Counted from the stretch's first letter, positions 51,999 to 62,336 are shown. The stretch: 64,000 nucleotides of DNA from Pseudomonas sp. MRSN 12121 (GCF_000931465.1 NZ_CP010892.1:2937388-3001387); one strand, 5' to 3'. Program-made: numbers and translations. Notes: generated by a model not told the origin, from the letters alone.

Positions 51999-54898
51999 CG
52001 GCGTACCTCCGCTTTGCTGCCCGCGGCGCGTGCCTGGCGGCGCTGGTCGAGCAGGCGTTGTTGTTCGTCGCTGAATGCCTGGTAGCGTTTCTGCCACTCG
52101 GAAGGGTGGTAGACGCGGCTGACTTCCACGGCCGTCACCTTGTACTCCGGACAGTTGGTGGCCCAGTCGGAGTTGTCGGTGGTGATCACGTTGGCCCCCG
52201 ACTCAGGGAAGTGGAAGGTGGTGTACACCACGCCCGGGGCGACCCGTTCGCTGACCCGCGCCCGCAGTACGGTCTGCCCGGCGCGGCTGCCGATACCGAC
52301 CCAGTCGCCTTCGTTGATGCCGCGGCTTTCGGCGTCGGTCGGGTGGATTTCCAGGCGGTCCTCGTCATGCCAGGCGACGTTGTCGGTGCGCCGGGTCTGG
52401 GCGCCGACGTTGTACTGGCTGAGGATGCGTCCGGTGGTCAGCAGCAGCGGGTAGCGGTTGTTGATCTTTTCCTCGGTGGGCACATAGCCGGTGAGCATGA
52501 AGCGCCCCTTGCCGCGCACGAATTCCTCGATGTGCATGGTCGGCGTACCGTCCGGCGCCGCGGCGTTGCACGGCCACTGCAGGCTGCCGTGGCTGTCCAG
52601 GGCTGCATAGCTGACATGGGTGAAGGTCGGCGTCAGGCGGGCGATTTCATCCATGATCTGCGACGGATGCTGGTAGTTCATCGGGTAACCCAGGGCGTTG
52701 GCCAGGGCCACCGTGCCTTCCCAGTCGGCCTTGCCGCCCAGCGGTTCCATGACCTTGCGCACCCGGGAGATGCGGCGTTCGGCATTGGTGAAGGTGCCGT
52801 CCTTTTCCAGGAACGAGCTGCCCGGCAGGAACACATGGGCGAACTTGGCGGTTTCGTTGAGGAAGATGTCCTGCACCACCACGCACTCCATCGCCGACAG
52901 GGCCGCGGTGACGTGCTGGGTATTGGGGTCGCTCTGGGCGATGTCCTCGCCCTGGCAGTACAGGCCCTTGAAGCTGCCGCCCAGGGCCGCCTCGAACATG
53001 TTGGGGATGCGCAGGCCCGGGTCGGGTTGCAGGCTGACGTTCCAGGCCTGCTCGAATTGCGCCCTGACGCCTTCGTTGGAAATGTGCCGGTAACCGGGCA
53101 GCTCGTGGGGGAAGGAGCCCATGTCGCAGGAGCCCTGCACGTTGTTCTGCCCGCGCAGCGGATTCACGCCCACGCCTTCGCGGCCGATGTTGCCCGTGGC
53201 CATCGCCAGGTTGGCGATGCCCATGACCGAGGTGCTGCCCTGGCTGTGCTCGGTGACGCCCAGGCCGTAGTAGATCGCCGCATTGCCGCCGGTGGCATAC
53301 AGCCGGGCGGCGGCGCGGATGTCTTCGGCGGGCACGCCGCAAATCGGGCCAATCACTTCCGGTGCGTTCTCTGCACGGCTGACAAACTCGCGCCAGCGGG
53401 CGAAGTCGCCGGCCTCGCAGCGGGCGTCGATAAAGGCCTGGTCCTGCAAGCCTTCGGTGATGATCGTATGGGCCAGGGCGTTGAGCATGGCGACGTTGGT
53501 GCCCGGGCGCAGGGCCAGGTGCAGTTCGGCGCGGGCATGCACCGAGTCCACCAGGTCGATGCGCCGCGGGTCGATGACGATCAGCCGCGCACCCTCGCGC
53601 AGGCGGCGCTTGAGCTGGGAGGCGAACACCGGGTGGGCGTCGCTGGGGTTGGCGCCCATCACCAGGATCACGTCGGCCTGCATCACCGAGTCGAAGCTCT
53701 GGGTGCCGGCCGATTCGCCCAGGGTCTGTTTGAGGCCATAGCCGGTCGGCGAATGGCAGACCCGGGCGCAGGTATCGACGTTGTTGTTGCCGAAGGCCGC
53801 GCGCACCAGTTTCTGCACCAGGTAGGTCTCTTCGTTGGTGCAGCGGCTGGAGGTGATGCCGCCGATGGAGTCGCGGCCGTATTTCTGCTGCAACCGGCGG
53901 AATTCACTGGCGGCGTAGGTGACCGCCTCGTCCCAGCTGACTTCCTGCCACGGGTCGTTGATGTGCTTGCGGATCATCGGCTTGGTGATGCGATCCGGGT
54001 GGGTGGCATAGCCCCAGGCAAAACGCCCCTTGACGCAGGAGTGGCCATGGTTGGCCTGGCCGTTCTTGTCCGGGACCATGCGCACCAGCTGGTCGCCCTT
54101 CATCTCGGCGCGGAACGAGCAGCCGACGCCGCAGTAGGCGCAGGTGGTAATCACGGCGTGTTCCGGCTGGCCCAGTTCGACCACGCTCTTTTCCATCAGG
54201 GTCGCGGTCGGGCAGGCCTGCACGCAGGCACCGCAGGACACGCATTCCGAGTCGAGGAAATCCTCGCCGCCGGCGGCCGCGACCCGGGACTCGAAGCCGC
54301 GCCCGGTAATGGTCAGGGCGAAGGTGCCCTGGGTTTCCTCGCAGGCGCGTACGCAGCGGTTGCAGACGATGCACTTGCTCGGGTCGTAGTCGAAGTAGGG
54401 GTTGGAGGTGTCTTTCCGCTCGGCCAGGTGGTTCTCGCCTTCATAGCCGTAGCGCACTTCCCGCAGGCCGACCTGGCCGGCCACGGTCTGCAGCTCGCAG
54501 TTGCCGTTGGCCGAGCAGGTCAGGCAGTCCAGTGGGTGGTCGGAGATGTACAGCTCCATGACGTTGCGCCGCAGGGTGGCGAGTTTCGGCGTCTGGGTGT
54601 GGACCACCATGCCCTCGGTCACCGGGGTGGTGCAGGACGCCGGGTAGCCGCGCATGCCGTCGATCTCCACCAGGCACATGCGACAGGAGCCGAAGGCTTC
54701 CAGGCTGTCGGTGGCGCAGAGTTTGGGAATGCTGGTGCCCAGCAGCGCGGCGGCGCGCATCACCGAGGTGCCTTCGGGCACGCTGATGCTGCGGCCGTCG
54801 ATGTTCAGGGTGACCTGCACCTGGCTGTCGCGGGCCGGGGTTCCAAGGTCAAGAGCGCCCAGGACGATATCGGCTTTCGGGTCGAAGATAGTAATCAT
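51995..54898 (-). CDS. fdsA: Formate dehydrogenase alpha subunit (molybdenum)
   Basis: A 967-residue catalytic subunit of the NAD+-dependent formate dehydrogenase. Iron-sulfur clusters in order: [2Fe-2S] (GSCRMCLVEIDG, CLTCSANGNC), two [4Fe-4S] (CIVCNRCVRACEE, CVSCGACVQACP), and the bis-MGD-side cluster (CAYCGVGC). The Mo ligand Cys lies in DTCARVCHSPTGYG. A molybdopterin-binding C-terminus follows. It converts formate to CO2. The long in-frame upstream extension belongs to the beta subunit's antisense frame and is not coding. Confidence 0.95.
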   Translation of the reverse strand: MITIFDPKADIVLGALDLGTPARDSQVQVTLNIDGRSISVPEGTSVMRAAALLGTSIPKLCATDSLEAFGSCRMCLVEIDGMRGYPASCTTPVTEGMVVHTQTPKLATLRRNVMELYISDHPLDCLTCSANGNCELQTVAGQVGLREVRYGYEGENHLAERKDTSNPYFDYDPSKCIVCNRCVRACEETQGTFALTITGRGFESRVAAAGGEDFLDSECVSCGACVQACPTATLMEKSVVELGQPEHAVITTCAYCGVGCSFRAEMKGDQLVRMVPDKNGQANHGHSCVKGRFAWGYATHPDRITKPMIRKHINDPWQEVSWDEAVTYAASEFRRLQQKYGRDSIGGITSSRCTNEETYLVQKLVRAAFGNNNVDTCARVCHSPTGYGLKQTLGESAGTQSFDSVMQADVILVMGANPSDAHPVFASQLKRRLREGARLIVIDPRRIDLVDSVHARAELHLALRPGTNVAMLNALAHTIITEGLQDQAFIDARCEAGDFARWREFVSRAENAPEVIGPICGVPAEDIRAAARLYATGGNAAIYYGLGVTEHSQGSTSVMGIANLAMATGNIGREGVGVNPLRGQNNVQGSCDMGSFPHELPGYRHISNEGVRAQFEQAWNVSLQPDPGLRIPNMFEAALGGSFKGLYCQGEDIAQSDPNTQHVTAALSAMECVVVQDIFLNETAKFAHVFLPGSSFLEKDGTFTNAERRISRVRKVMEPLGGKADWEGTVALANALGYPMNYQHPSQIMDEIARLTPTFTHVSYAALDSHGSLQWPCNAAAPDGTPTMHIEEFVRGKGRFMLTGYVPTEEKINNRYPLLLTTGRILSQYNVGAQTRRTDNVAWHDEDRLEIHPTDAESRGINEGDWVGIGSRAGQTVLRARVSERVAPGVVYTTFHFPESGANVITTDNSDWATNCPEYKVTAVEVSRVYHPSEWQKRYQAFSDEQQRLLDQRRQARAAGSKAEVRR

Positions 54899-56457
54899 TG
54901 GTCGGCCTCCGAAGGCTGCAGACCGAAGTCGGCGGGGAAATACTTGAGGGCGCTGGCCACCGGGTAGGCGGTCATGCCGCCCAGGGCGCACAGCGAACCG
55001 TACTGCAGGGTGTCGCACAGGTCCTTGAGGATGATCGCCTGTTGATCGCGGCCGCCCTGGTCCGGCGCGGCCAGCAGGCGATCGATCACCTCCACGCCGC
55101 GAGTCGAGCCGATGCGGCAGGGCGTGCATTTGCCACAGGATTCCTCGGCACAGAACTGCAGGGCGAAACGCGCCATGCGCGCCATGTCCAGGCTGTCGTC
55201 CGCCACCACTACGCCGCCATGGCCGAGCATGGCGCCGATGGCGGCGAAGGCTTCGTAATCCAGCGGGGTATCGAACTGCTCCGGCGGCACCCAGGCGCCG
55301 AGCGGGCCGCCCACCTGCGCGGCCTTCAACGGCCGGCCGCTGGCAGTACCGCCGCCGTAGTCTTCCACCAGTTCCCGCAGGGTCAGGCCGAAGGCCCGTT
55401 CCACCAGGCCGCCGTGACGGATATTGCCCGCCAGCTGGAAGGGCATGGTGCCCAGGGAGCGGCCCATGCCGTAGTCGCGATAGAACTGCGCGCCCTTGGC
55501 CAGGATCAGCGGCACCGAGGCCAGGGTCAGCACGTTGTGCACCAGGGTCGGCAGGCCGAACAGGCCTTGCAGGGCGGGAATGGGCGGCTTGGCCCGGACC
55601 ACGCCGCGCTTGCCTTCCAGCGAGTCCAGCAGGGCGGTTTCCTCGCCGCAGATATAGGCCCCGGCACCGACGCGCACTTCCAGGTCGAAGGCCAGGCCGC
55701 TGCCACAAACATTGGCACCCAGGTAGCCGGCGCCGCGGGCGATCTCCAGGGCCTCGCGCAGCACGGCCACGGCCTGCGGGTATTCCGAGCGAACATAGAT
55801 GTAGCCGTAGTTGGCGCCGACAGTGAGGCCGGCGATGGCCATGCCTTCGATCAGCAGGAAGGGGTCGCCTTCCATCAGCATGCGGTCGGCGAAGGTGCCG
55901 GAATCGCCTTCGTCGGCGTTGCACACGACGTACTTCTGCACCGCCTGGGTGCCGCGCACCGTGCGCCACTTGATGCCGGCCGGGAAGGCCGCGCCGCCGC
56001 GACCGCGCAGGCCGGAATCGAATACCGCGGTGGCGGTCTGTTCGCCGCCCAGGGCGATGGCCCGGGCCAGGCCCTCGAAGCCGCCGTGGGCGCGGTAGTC
56101 GTCCAGGGACAGCGGCCGGGTGATGCCGGCGCGGGCAAACAGCAGGCGTTGCTGGGTCTTCAGGTAAGGCAGCTGCTCCACCGGGCCCAGGGCCAGGGGA
56201 TGGCTGGAAGGCTCGCCTTGCAGGGCATCAAGCAGGGAAGGAAGGTCGGCGGCGGTCAGCGGGCCGAAGCCGAGCCGGCCTTGCGGGCTATCGATTTCCA
56301 GCAGCGGTTCCAGCCAGTACAGGCCGCGCGAGCTGGTGCGTTGCAGTTCCAGCGGCAGTTGGCGCTCCCGGGCCTGGGTGGCGAGGGCCTCGGCCACCTC
56401 ATCGGCGCCCACGGCACGGGCCAGGGAATCGCCGGGCAGATAGAGGATCGGCATCAT
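54895..56457 (-). CDS. fdsB: Formate dehydrogenase beta subunit (NuoF-like)
   Basis: A 520-residue diaphorase subunit: an N-terminal thioredoxin-like part (MMPILYLPGDSLARAVGADEV), then the NuoF FMN/NAD site GLRGRGGAAFPAGIKW and CNADEGDSGTFADR, and the [4Fe-4S] motif ESCGKCTPCRIGSTRG. It passes electrons from the alpha subunit to NAD+. It overlaps fdsA and fdsG by 4 bp. Confidence 0.95.
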   Translation of the reverse strand: MMPILYLPGDSLARAVGADEVAEALATQARERQLPLELQRTSSRGLYWLEPLLEIDSPQGRLGFGPLTAADLPSLLDALQGEPSSHPLALGPVEQLPYLKTQQRLLFARAGITRPLSLDDYRAHGGFEGLARAIALGGEQTATAVFDSGLRGRGGAAFPAGIKWRTVRGTQAVQKYVVCNADEGDSGTFADRMLMEGDPFLLIEGMAIAGLTVGANYGYIYVRSEYPQAVAVLREALEIARGAGYLGANVCGSGLAFDLEVRVGAGAYICGEETALLDSLEGKRGVVRAKPPIPALQGLFGLPTLVHNVLTLASVPLILAKGAQFYRDYGMGRSLGTMPFQLAGNIRHGGLVERAFGLTLRELVEDYGGGTASGRPLKAAQVGGPLGAWVPPEQFDTPLDYEAFAAIGAMLGHGGVVVADDSLDMARMARFALQFCAEESCGKCTPCRIGSTRGVEVIDRLLAAPDQGGRDQQAIILKDLCDTLQYGSLCALGGMTAYPVASALKYFPADFGLQPSEADQ

Positions 56458-56930
56458 GCGTCCTCCTGGCAGGCGTCGAGCAGGGCATCCAGGCGCTTGG
56501 CGTCGAGCCGTGCATGCAACTGGCCATCCAGCTCCAGGGCCGGAGAGCAGGCGCAGGCACCCAGGCAGTACACCGGGCGCAGGCTGATGCTGCCGTCGGC
56601 GCTGCTGCCGTGGTCGTCCAGTTGCAGGCGTTCGCGCAATTGCGCGGCGAGCTGTTCGGCGCCGCGGCTCTGGCAGGATTCCGCCCGGCACAGGCGCAGG
56701 ATATGCCGCGCGGGCGGCGCGGTACGGAAGTCATGGTAGAAGCTGATCACCCCGCGAACCTCGGCCTGGCTCTGGTTGAGCGCGTGGGCGATCTCGGGGA
56801 TGGCGGCATCGGGGATATAGCCGATGCCCTCCTGAATCTCATGGAGGATGGGCAACAGTGCGCCGGGGGAGCCTTTGTGGCGTTCCAGCAGGCTGTTGAC
56901 CATGGGCAGGTGCAACATCTCATCAGGCAT
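56454..56930 (-). CDS. fdsG: Formate dehydrogenase gamma subunit (NuoE-like)
   Basis: A 158-residue [2Fe-2S] protein of the NuoE type, the first gene of the fdsGBAD operon. Its four cluster cysteines are in CRAESCQSRGAE and VYCLGACACSPALELDG. GAGGA precedes the ATG. No fdsC/fdhD-type sulfurtransferase gene follows in the operon; that cofactor step must be supplied from elsewhere in the genome. Confidence 0.95.
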   Translation of the reverse strand: MPDEMLHLPMVNSLLERHKGSPGALLPILHEIQEGIGYIPDAAIPEIAHALNQSQAEVRGVISFYHDFRTAPPARHILRLCRAESCQSRGAEQLAAQLRERLQLDDHGSSADGSISLRPVYCLGACACSPALELDGQLHARLDAKRLDALLDACQEDA

Positions 56931-57496
56931 ACGGCATTCCTCACGGTCACGGACGACCAGGCGGTTGTCCGAAAATGTTCGGCTGCGGCATTCACACCAC
57001 GTCACGGTAGCGTGGTTTTTCAGGCCGTTGGCCAGGCACCCTGAGCGGGCATCTTGTCGGGCCCGGCGCGGTCTTCGCCGCACCTCTTCGGGGCATAAAA
57101 GGCAGCTTGCCACGCCACCCTGGATTCATCTGCACCAAAGCGACGTGTTCGGTTCTCTCAGCGACCACGGCTTGAGTCTAGAAGGTCGCGCCCGGATACG
57201 GGCGGCGGGAGTGCATCCGGATGTGTGGGCGTTTGCTTGCCCTCTTATATAGGCAGGCAGGAATGCGCCGTGCGGCGCTGATGTCGATCCGATATCGACG
57301 CCGCTCGGGTGGCGAGATCAGACAAAACGATGGCGCGCTCAGGCAACTGAGCCGCCGGGCGGGGCAGGTAAGGTGGCCCACCGATTCATTGCAGCGCCCG
57401 TGTTGCGATGGCTGACAGAGCAGGGCGTGGCTGGCACGGGCCGCACCCGAGCAGCGGTCAGTGCGTTCCTGCATCGATCACAAGGGAATAAACCCA

Positions 57497-58888
57497 ATGG
57501 GCCTCATGGATTCGAGCGGTCAGTTGGCGCAGGGCTTCAAGCCGCGTCACGTCACAATGTTGTCTATCGCGGGCATTATCGGCGCCGGGCTGTTCGTCGG
57601 TTCCGGGCATGCCATCGCCGCCGCGGGGCCGGCGGTGATGCTGGCGTATCTGTTCTCCGGGTTGCTGGTGGTCCTGGTGATGCGCATGCTCGGGGAAATG
57701 GCCGTGGCCAACCCGGATACCGGTTCCTTCTCGACCTACGCCGACCAGGCCATCGGGCCATGGGCGGGCTTCACCATCGGCTGGCTGTACTGGTGGTTCT
57801 GGGTGCTGGTGATTCCGATCGAGGCGCTGGCCGCGGGCCATGTGCTGCACCAGTGGTTTCCCCAGGTCGATGCCTGGCTGTTCGCCCTGGCGTCGATCAT
57901 TGCGTTGGTGATCACCAACCTGTTCAGCGTTGCCAAGTACGGCGAGTTCGAGTTCTGGTTCGCGATGGCCAAGGTCGTGGCGATCATCGGTTTCATCGCC
58001 CTGGGCTTCGCGATTCTGATGGGCTGGGTGCCCGAGCGCCAGGCCAGCGGCTTGAGCCGCCTGATGGCCGAGCACGGCGGCTTCGCCCCCAACGGCCTGT
58101 CGGCGGTGGTGGGCGCCTTCATCACCATCATGTTCAGCTTTATCGGCACGGAAGCGGTGACCATCGCCGCCGCCGAGTCCAGCGATCCCGCGCGGAACAT
58201 CGCCAAGGCCACACGCTCGGTGATCTGGCGCATCGGGGTGTTCTACGTGCTGTCGATTTTCGTGGTGATTTCCGTGGTGCCCTGGAACGACCCGCTGCTG
58301 GCCTCGGTCGGTTCCTACCAGCGGGCGCTGGAGCTGATGAACATCCCCCATGCCAAGTTCATGGTGGATGTGGTGGTGCTGATCGCCGTGGCCAGTTGCA
58401 TGAATTCGTCGATCTACATTGCCTCGCGCATGCTGTTTTCGCTGGGGCGGCGCGGCGATGCGCCGCAACGGCTGAAGGCGACGTCGGCGGCCGGGGTGCC
58501 CAGGGCCGCCGTTCTCGCCAGCACGGTGCTGGGGGCCGGCGTGACCCTGCTGAGCTACTTCATGCCCGCCGGCCTGTTCGAATTCCTGCTCGCCAGTTCC
58601 GGCGCGATTGCCCTGCTGGTGTACCTGGTGATCGCGGTGTCGCAGTTGCGCATGCGCGGCAAGCTGCGCCGGCAGAATATCGAGCCGACCTTCCGCATGT
58701 GGCTGTTTCCCTGGCTGACCTACCTGGTGATCGTATTCATCGTCGCAGCCCTGTCGGTCATGCTGGTGACCCCCGAGCACCGTTCCGAGGTGACCACCAC
58801 CATCGGCCTGGCCTTGGCGATTTCCTTCCTCGGCCTGGTGCTGACCCGCCAGCATGCCGAGCCCGAGAAAGTGGCTTCCGCAGGCTGA
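57497..58888 (+). CDS. Amino acid permease (GABA permease-like, APC family)
   Basis: A 463-residue permease with about 12 helices. The APC signature MLSIAGIIGAGLFVGSGHAIAAAGPAVML (in parts) and SFIGTEAVTIAAAESSDPARNI match GabP/AnsP-type symporters. AAGGGAA sets the start at 57497. It is divergent from fdsG across 566 bp (56931-57496), where I see no certain promoter; a TGGCACG near 57430 lacks the rest of a sigma-54 site. The amino acid imported is not known. Confidence 0.9.
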   Translation: MGLMDSSGQLAQGFKPRHVTMLSIAGIIGAGLFVGSGHAIAAAGPAVMLAYLFSGLLVVLVMRMLGEMAVANPDTGSFSTYADQAIGPWAGFTIGWLYWWFWVLVIPIEALAAGHVLHQWFPQVDAWLFALASIIALVITNLFSVAKYGEFEFWFAMAKVVAIIGFIALGFAILMGWVPERQASGLSRLMAEHGGFAPNGLSAVVGAFITIMFSFIGTEAVTIAAAESSDPARNIAKATRSVIWRIGVFYVLSIFVVISVVPWNDPLLASVGSYQRALELMNIPHAKFMVDVVVLIAVASCMNSSIYIASRMLFSLGRRGDAPQRLKATSAAGVPRAAVLASTVLGAGVTLLSYFMPAGLFEFLLASSGAIALLVYLVIAVSQLRMRGKLRRQNIEPTFRMWLFPWLTYLVIVFIVAALSVMLVTPEHRSEVTTTIGLALAISFLGLVLTRQHAEPEKVASAG

Positions 58889-59192
58889 CTCCGGGCTCCG
58901 GCGAAAGCCCCGAGGCAAAGGCGTTCCGTCGCCCGGCGAGCGGCCGCTGACGGCGGATGGGGGCGGCGGCGACGCGATAGGGCGTGCCGCAACCCCGTCG
59001 GCGCGGTTATCATGTCGCACCGCGTCCGCCGCCGAGGGTCGGGCGATTCCTCGCCAGATGCCCGTCGGGGCGTGTTTCAGCGGATTTTGTGTCTCTGGTT
59101 TTTACCTTTTATATTTCCTGGCCGGATTCTGGCAGGTGCCTTCTGCTGGAAGGCCGACCCCAGGGCTCCCAGGTTGAGGTTGTTGACGGTTT

Positions 59193-59948
59193 ATGGCTGA
59201 AAGGAAAGTAGTACTCGATACCGAAACCACCGGCATGCCGGTGACCGACGGGCATCGGATCATTGAAATCGGTTGCGTGGAGCTGATCGGCCGACGCCTG
59301 ACCGGCCGCCATTTCCACGTGTACCTGCAACCGGATCGCGAGAGCGACGAGGGCGCGATCGGCGTCCACGGCATCACCAACGAGTTCCTGGTGGGCAAGC
59401 CGCGTTTCGCCGAGGTCGCTGATGAATTCTTCGAGTTCATCCAGGGTGCGCAACTGATCATCCACAACGCGGCGTTCGACGTTGGCTTCATCAACAACGA
59501 ATTCGCCCTGATCGGCCAGCACGACCGCGCCGACATCACCCAGCATTGCAGCATTCTCGACACCCTGTTGATGGCCCGGGAACGCCACCCCGGCCAGCGC
59601 AACAGCCTCGACGCCTTGTGCAAGCGCTACGACGTCGACAACTCCGGCCGCGAACTGCACGGCGCCTTGCTCGACTCGGAGATTCTCGCCGACGTCTACC
59701 TGACCATGACGGGTGGCCAGACCAGCCTGTCCCTGGCCGGCAACGCCTCGGACGGCAATGGCGACGGCTCGGGCAACCGCGCCAGCGAAATCCGTCGCCT
59801 GCCGGCGGATCGCCAGCGCGGCCGGATCATCCAGGCCAGCGAGGCGGAACTGGCCGAGCACCTGGTACGCCTGGAACTCATCGCCAAGTCCGCCGGCGCA
59901 CCGGCGCTCTGGACCCAGCTGGCCGAAGCCGAAGCCCAGCAGTCGTAG
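59193..59948 (+). CDS. dnaQ: DNA polymerase III epsilon subunit (proofreading exonuclease)
   Basis: A 251-residue 3'-5' exonuclease. Exo I DTETTG (D9, E11), Exo II IIHNAAFDVGFIN and Exo III HGALLDSEILADVYL are intact. A Gly/Asn-rich linker leads to the C-terminal alpha-subunit-binding tail. It ensures replication fidelity. The 304 bp before it (58889-59192) shows no other gene. In P. aeruginosa it directly follows rnhA. Confidence 0.96.
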   Translation: MAERKVVLDTETTGMPVTDGHRIIEIGCVELIGRRLTGRHFHVYLQPDRESDEGAIGVHGITNEFLVGKPRFAEVADEFFEFIQGAQLIIHNAAFDVGFINNEFALIGQHDRADITQHCSILDTLLMARERHPGQRNSLDALCKRYDVDNSGRELHGALLDSEILADVYLTMTGGQTSLSLAGNASDGNGDGSGNRASEIRRLPADRQRGRIIQASEAELAEHLVRLELIAKSAGAPALWTQLAEAEAQQS

Positions 59949-60029
59949 TTGTTCGAGGGCGACCTTTTATTACAGGAGGTCGTTGACGGGGTTACGCGGC
60001 GGGCCGCGAGCTTCTACCCTGAGGGCATT

Positions 60030-60047
60030 GGCGGACGTTTGTCCGCC
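60030..60047 (+). promoter_or_regulatory. Leader hairpin before ldcA
   Basis: Perfect stem GGCGGAC / GTCCGCC with a GTTT loop, 19 bp before the start codon. It could influence translation of ldcA or terminate dnaQ read-through; there is no T run. Confidence 0.45.
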
Positions 60048-60066
60048 GCCTCTGGATGCCTGCCCC

Positions 60067-62322
60067 ATGTATAAAGACCTGAAGTTCCCCGTCCTTATCG
60101 TGCATCGCGACATCAAGGCCGATACCGTCGCCGGCGACCGGGTGCGGGGGATCGCCAGGGAGCTGGAGCAGGAAGGCTTCAGTATCTTTTCCGCCGTCGA
60201 CTACGCCGAAGGACGCCTGGTAGCCTCGACCCACCACGGCCTGGCCTGCATGCTGATCGCCGCCGAGGGCGCCGGGGAAAACACCCACCTGCTGCAAAAC
60301 ATGGTCGAGCTGATCCGCCTGGCCCGGCTCCGCGCCCCGCATTTGCCGATCTTCGCCCTGGGCGAGCAGGTGACCCTGGAAAACGCCCCGGCCGACGCCA
60401 TGAGCGAACTCAATCAGTTGCGCGGCATCCTCTACCTGTTCGAAGACACGGTGCCGTTTCTGGCACGGCAGGTGGCGCGGGCGGCGCGCAATTACCTCGA
60501 TGGCCTGTTGCCACCCTTTTTCAAGGCCCTGGTGCAGCACACGGCCGATTCCAATTATTCCTGGCACACCCCGGGGCACGGCGGGGGCGTGGCGTATCGC
60601 AAAAGCCCGGTAGGGCAGGCGTTCCATCAGTTCTTCGGCGAAAACACCCTGCGCTCGGACCTGTCGGTATCGGTGCCGGAGTTGGGCTCGCTGCTCGACC
60701 ACACCGGCCCCCTGGCGGAAGCCGAGGCACGGGCGGCGCGCAATTTCGGCGCCGATCACACCTTCTTCGTGATCAATGGCACCTCGACCGCCAACAAGAT
60801 CGTCTGGCACTCCATGGTCGGCCGCGACGACCTGGTACTGGTGGATCGCAACTGCCACAAGTCGGTGCTGCACTCGATCATCATGACCGGCGCGATCCCG
60901 CTGTTTCTCTGTCCGGAACGCAACGAGCTGGGGATCATCGGCCCGATTCCGCTGAGCGAATTCAGCCGCGAGTCGATCCAGGCCAAGATCGACGCCAACC
61001 CGCTGACCCGCGGGCGGCCGGCCAAGGTCAAGCTGGCGGTGGTCACCAACTCGACCTACGACGGCCTCTGCTACAACGCCGAGCTGATCAAGCAGAGCCT
61101 GGGCAACAGTGTCGAGGTGCTGCATTTCGACGAGGCCTGGTACGCCTACGCGGCCTTCCATGAGTTCTTCGACGGGCGCTACGGCATGGGCACCTCGCGC
61201 AGCGCCGACAGCCCGCTGGTGTTCACCACCCATTCCACCCACAAGCTGCTGGCGGCCTTCAGCCAGGCATCGATGATCCACGTGCAGGACGGCGGCGCCC
61301 GGCAGCTGGACCGCGACCGCTTCAACGAAGCCTTCATGATGCATATCTCCACCTCGCCGCAGTACAGCATCATCGCCTCGCTGGACGTGGCCTCGGCGAT
61401 GATGGAGGGGCCGGCGGGGCGCTCGCTGCTGCAAGAGATGTTCGACGAGGCCCTGAGTTTCCGTCGGGCGCTGGCCAACCTGCGCCAGCACATTGCCGCG
61501 CACGACTGGTGGTTCTCCATCTGGCAGCCGGATCGGGTGGAAGGCATCGATCAGGTCAATACCGCGGACTGGCTGCTGGAACCGGAAGGCGAGTGGCACG
61601 GCTTTGCCGGGGTGACCGACGACTATGTGCTGCTGGACCCGATCAAGGTCACCCTGGTGATGCCCGGACTCACGGCCGGCGGCGCGCTGAGCGAATGCGG
61701 GATCCCGGCGGCGGTGGTCAGCAAGTTTCTCTGGGAGCGCGGGCTGGTGGTGGAGAAGACCGGCCTGTATTCGTTCCTGGTGTTGTTCTCGATGGGCATT
61801 ACCAAAGGCAAGTGGAGCACGCTGCTCACCGAACTGCTGGAGTTCAAGCGCAACTACGACGCCAATGTCGGCCTGGCCGCCTGCCTGCCGAGCATCGCCC
61901 AGCAGGATATGGCGCGTTACCAGGGCATGGGTCTGCGCGACCTGTGCGATCAACTGCACGCCTGTTACCGCAGCAATGCCACGGCCCGGCACCTCAAGCG
62001 CATGTACACGGTGCTGCCCGAGGTGGCGATGAAACCGGCCGACGCCTACGATCAACTGGTACGGGGCGAGGTCGAGGCCGTGTCCATCGACGCGCTGGTG
62101 GGCAGGGTCGCAGCGGTGATGCTGGTGCCTTACCCGCCGGGCATTCCCCTGATCATGCCGGGCGAGCGCTTTACCGAGTCGACTCGCTCGATCATCGATT
62201 ACCTGGCTTTCGCCCGTACATTCGATAGCAGCTTTCCCGGCTTTGTCGCGGATGTGCATGGATTGCAGCATGAAGATGAGGGCAATGGGCGGCACTACAC
62301 CGTCGATTGCATCAAGGTTTGA
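60067..62322 (+). CDS. ldcA: Lysine/ornithine/arginine decarboxylase (LdcA-like)
   Basis: A 751-residue fold-type I PLP decarboxylase with the N-terminal wing domain, PLP core and C-terminal domain. The PLP lysine is Lys393 in HSTHKLLAAFSQAS, and VNGTSTANKIV and HFDEAWYAYA hold the ring. The place next to dnaQ matches P. aeruginosa ldcA (PA1818), which makes cadaverine from lysine in the ArgR-controlled lysine pathway. The start has a weak ribosome site; the ORF reaches further upstream without coding character. Confidence 0.93.
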   Translation: MYKDLKFPVLIVHRDIKADTVAGDRVRGIARELEQEGFSIFSAVDYAEGRLVASTHHGLACMLIAAEGAGENTHLLQNMVELIRLARLRAPHLPIFALGEQVTLENAPADAMSELNQLRGILYLFEDTVPFLARQVARAARNYLDGLLPPFFKALVQHTADSNYSWHTPGHGGGVAYRKSPVGQAFHQFFGENTLRSDLSVSVPELGSLLDHTGPLAEAEARAARNFGADHTFFVINGTSTANKIVWHSMVGRDDLVLVDRNCHKSVLHSIIMTGAIPLFLCPERNELGIIGPIPLSEFSRESIQAKIDANPLTRGRPAKVKLAVVTNSTYDGLCYNAELIKQSLGNSVEVLHFDEAWYAYAAFHEFFDGRYGMGTSRSADSPLVFTTHSTHKLLAAFSQASMIHVQDGGARQLDRDRFNEAFMMHISTSPQYSIIASLDVASAMMEGPAGRSLLQEMFDEALSFRRALANLRQHIAAHDWWFSIWQPDRVEGIDQVNTADWLLEPEGEWHGFAGVTDDYVLLDPIKVTLVMPGLTAGGALSECGIPAAVVSKFLWERGLVVEKTGLYSFLVLFSMGITKGKWSTLLTELLEFKRNYDANVGLAACLPSIAQQDMARYQGMGLRDLCDQLHACYRSNATARHLKRMYTVLPEVAMKPADAYDQLVRGEVEAVSIDALVGRVAAVMLVPYPPGIPLIMPGERFTESTRSIIDYLAFARTFDSSFPGFVADVHGLQHEDEGNGRHYTVDCIKV

Positions 62323-62336
62323 GGACGTTTCCCGCT

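Noticed and set aside
52058..54967. 969-codon open frame on the plus strand
   Set aside because: Antisense to fdsA; the real gene has complete iron-sulfur and Mo motifs.
57425..57450. Sigma-54 promoter before the permease gene
   Set aside because: TGGCACG is present but the TTGCA-type -12 element at the right spacing is not.
57178..57474. 98-codon minus-strand ORF in the fdsG-permease gap
   Set aside because: No ribosome site, Arg/Ser/Cys-rich translation and overlap with the permease leader; probably chance.
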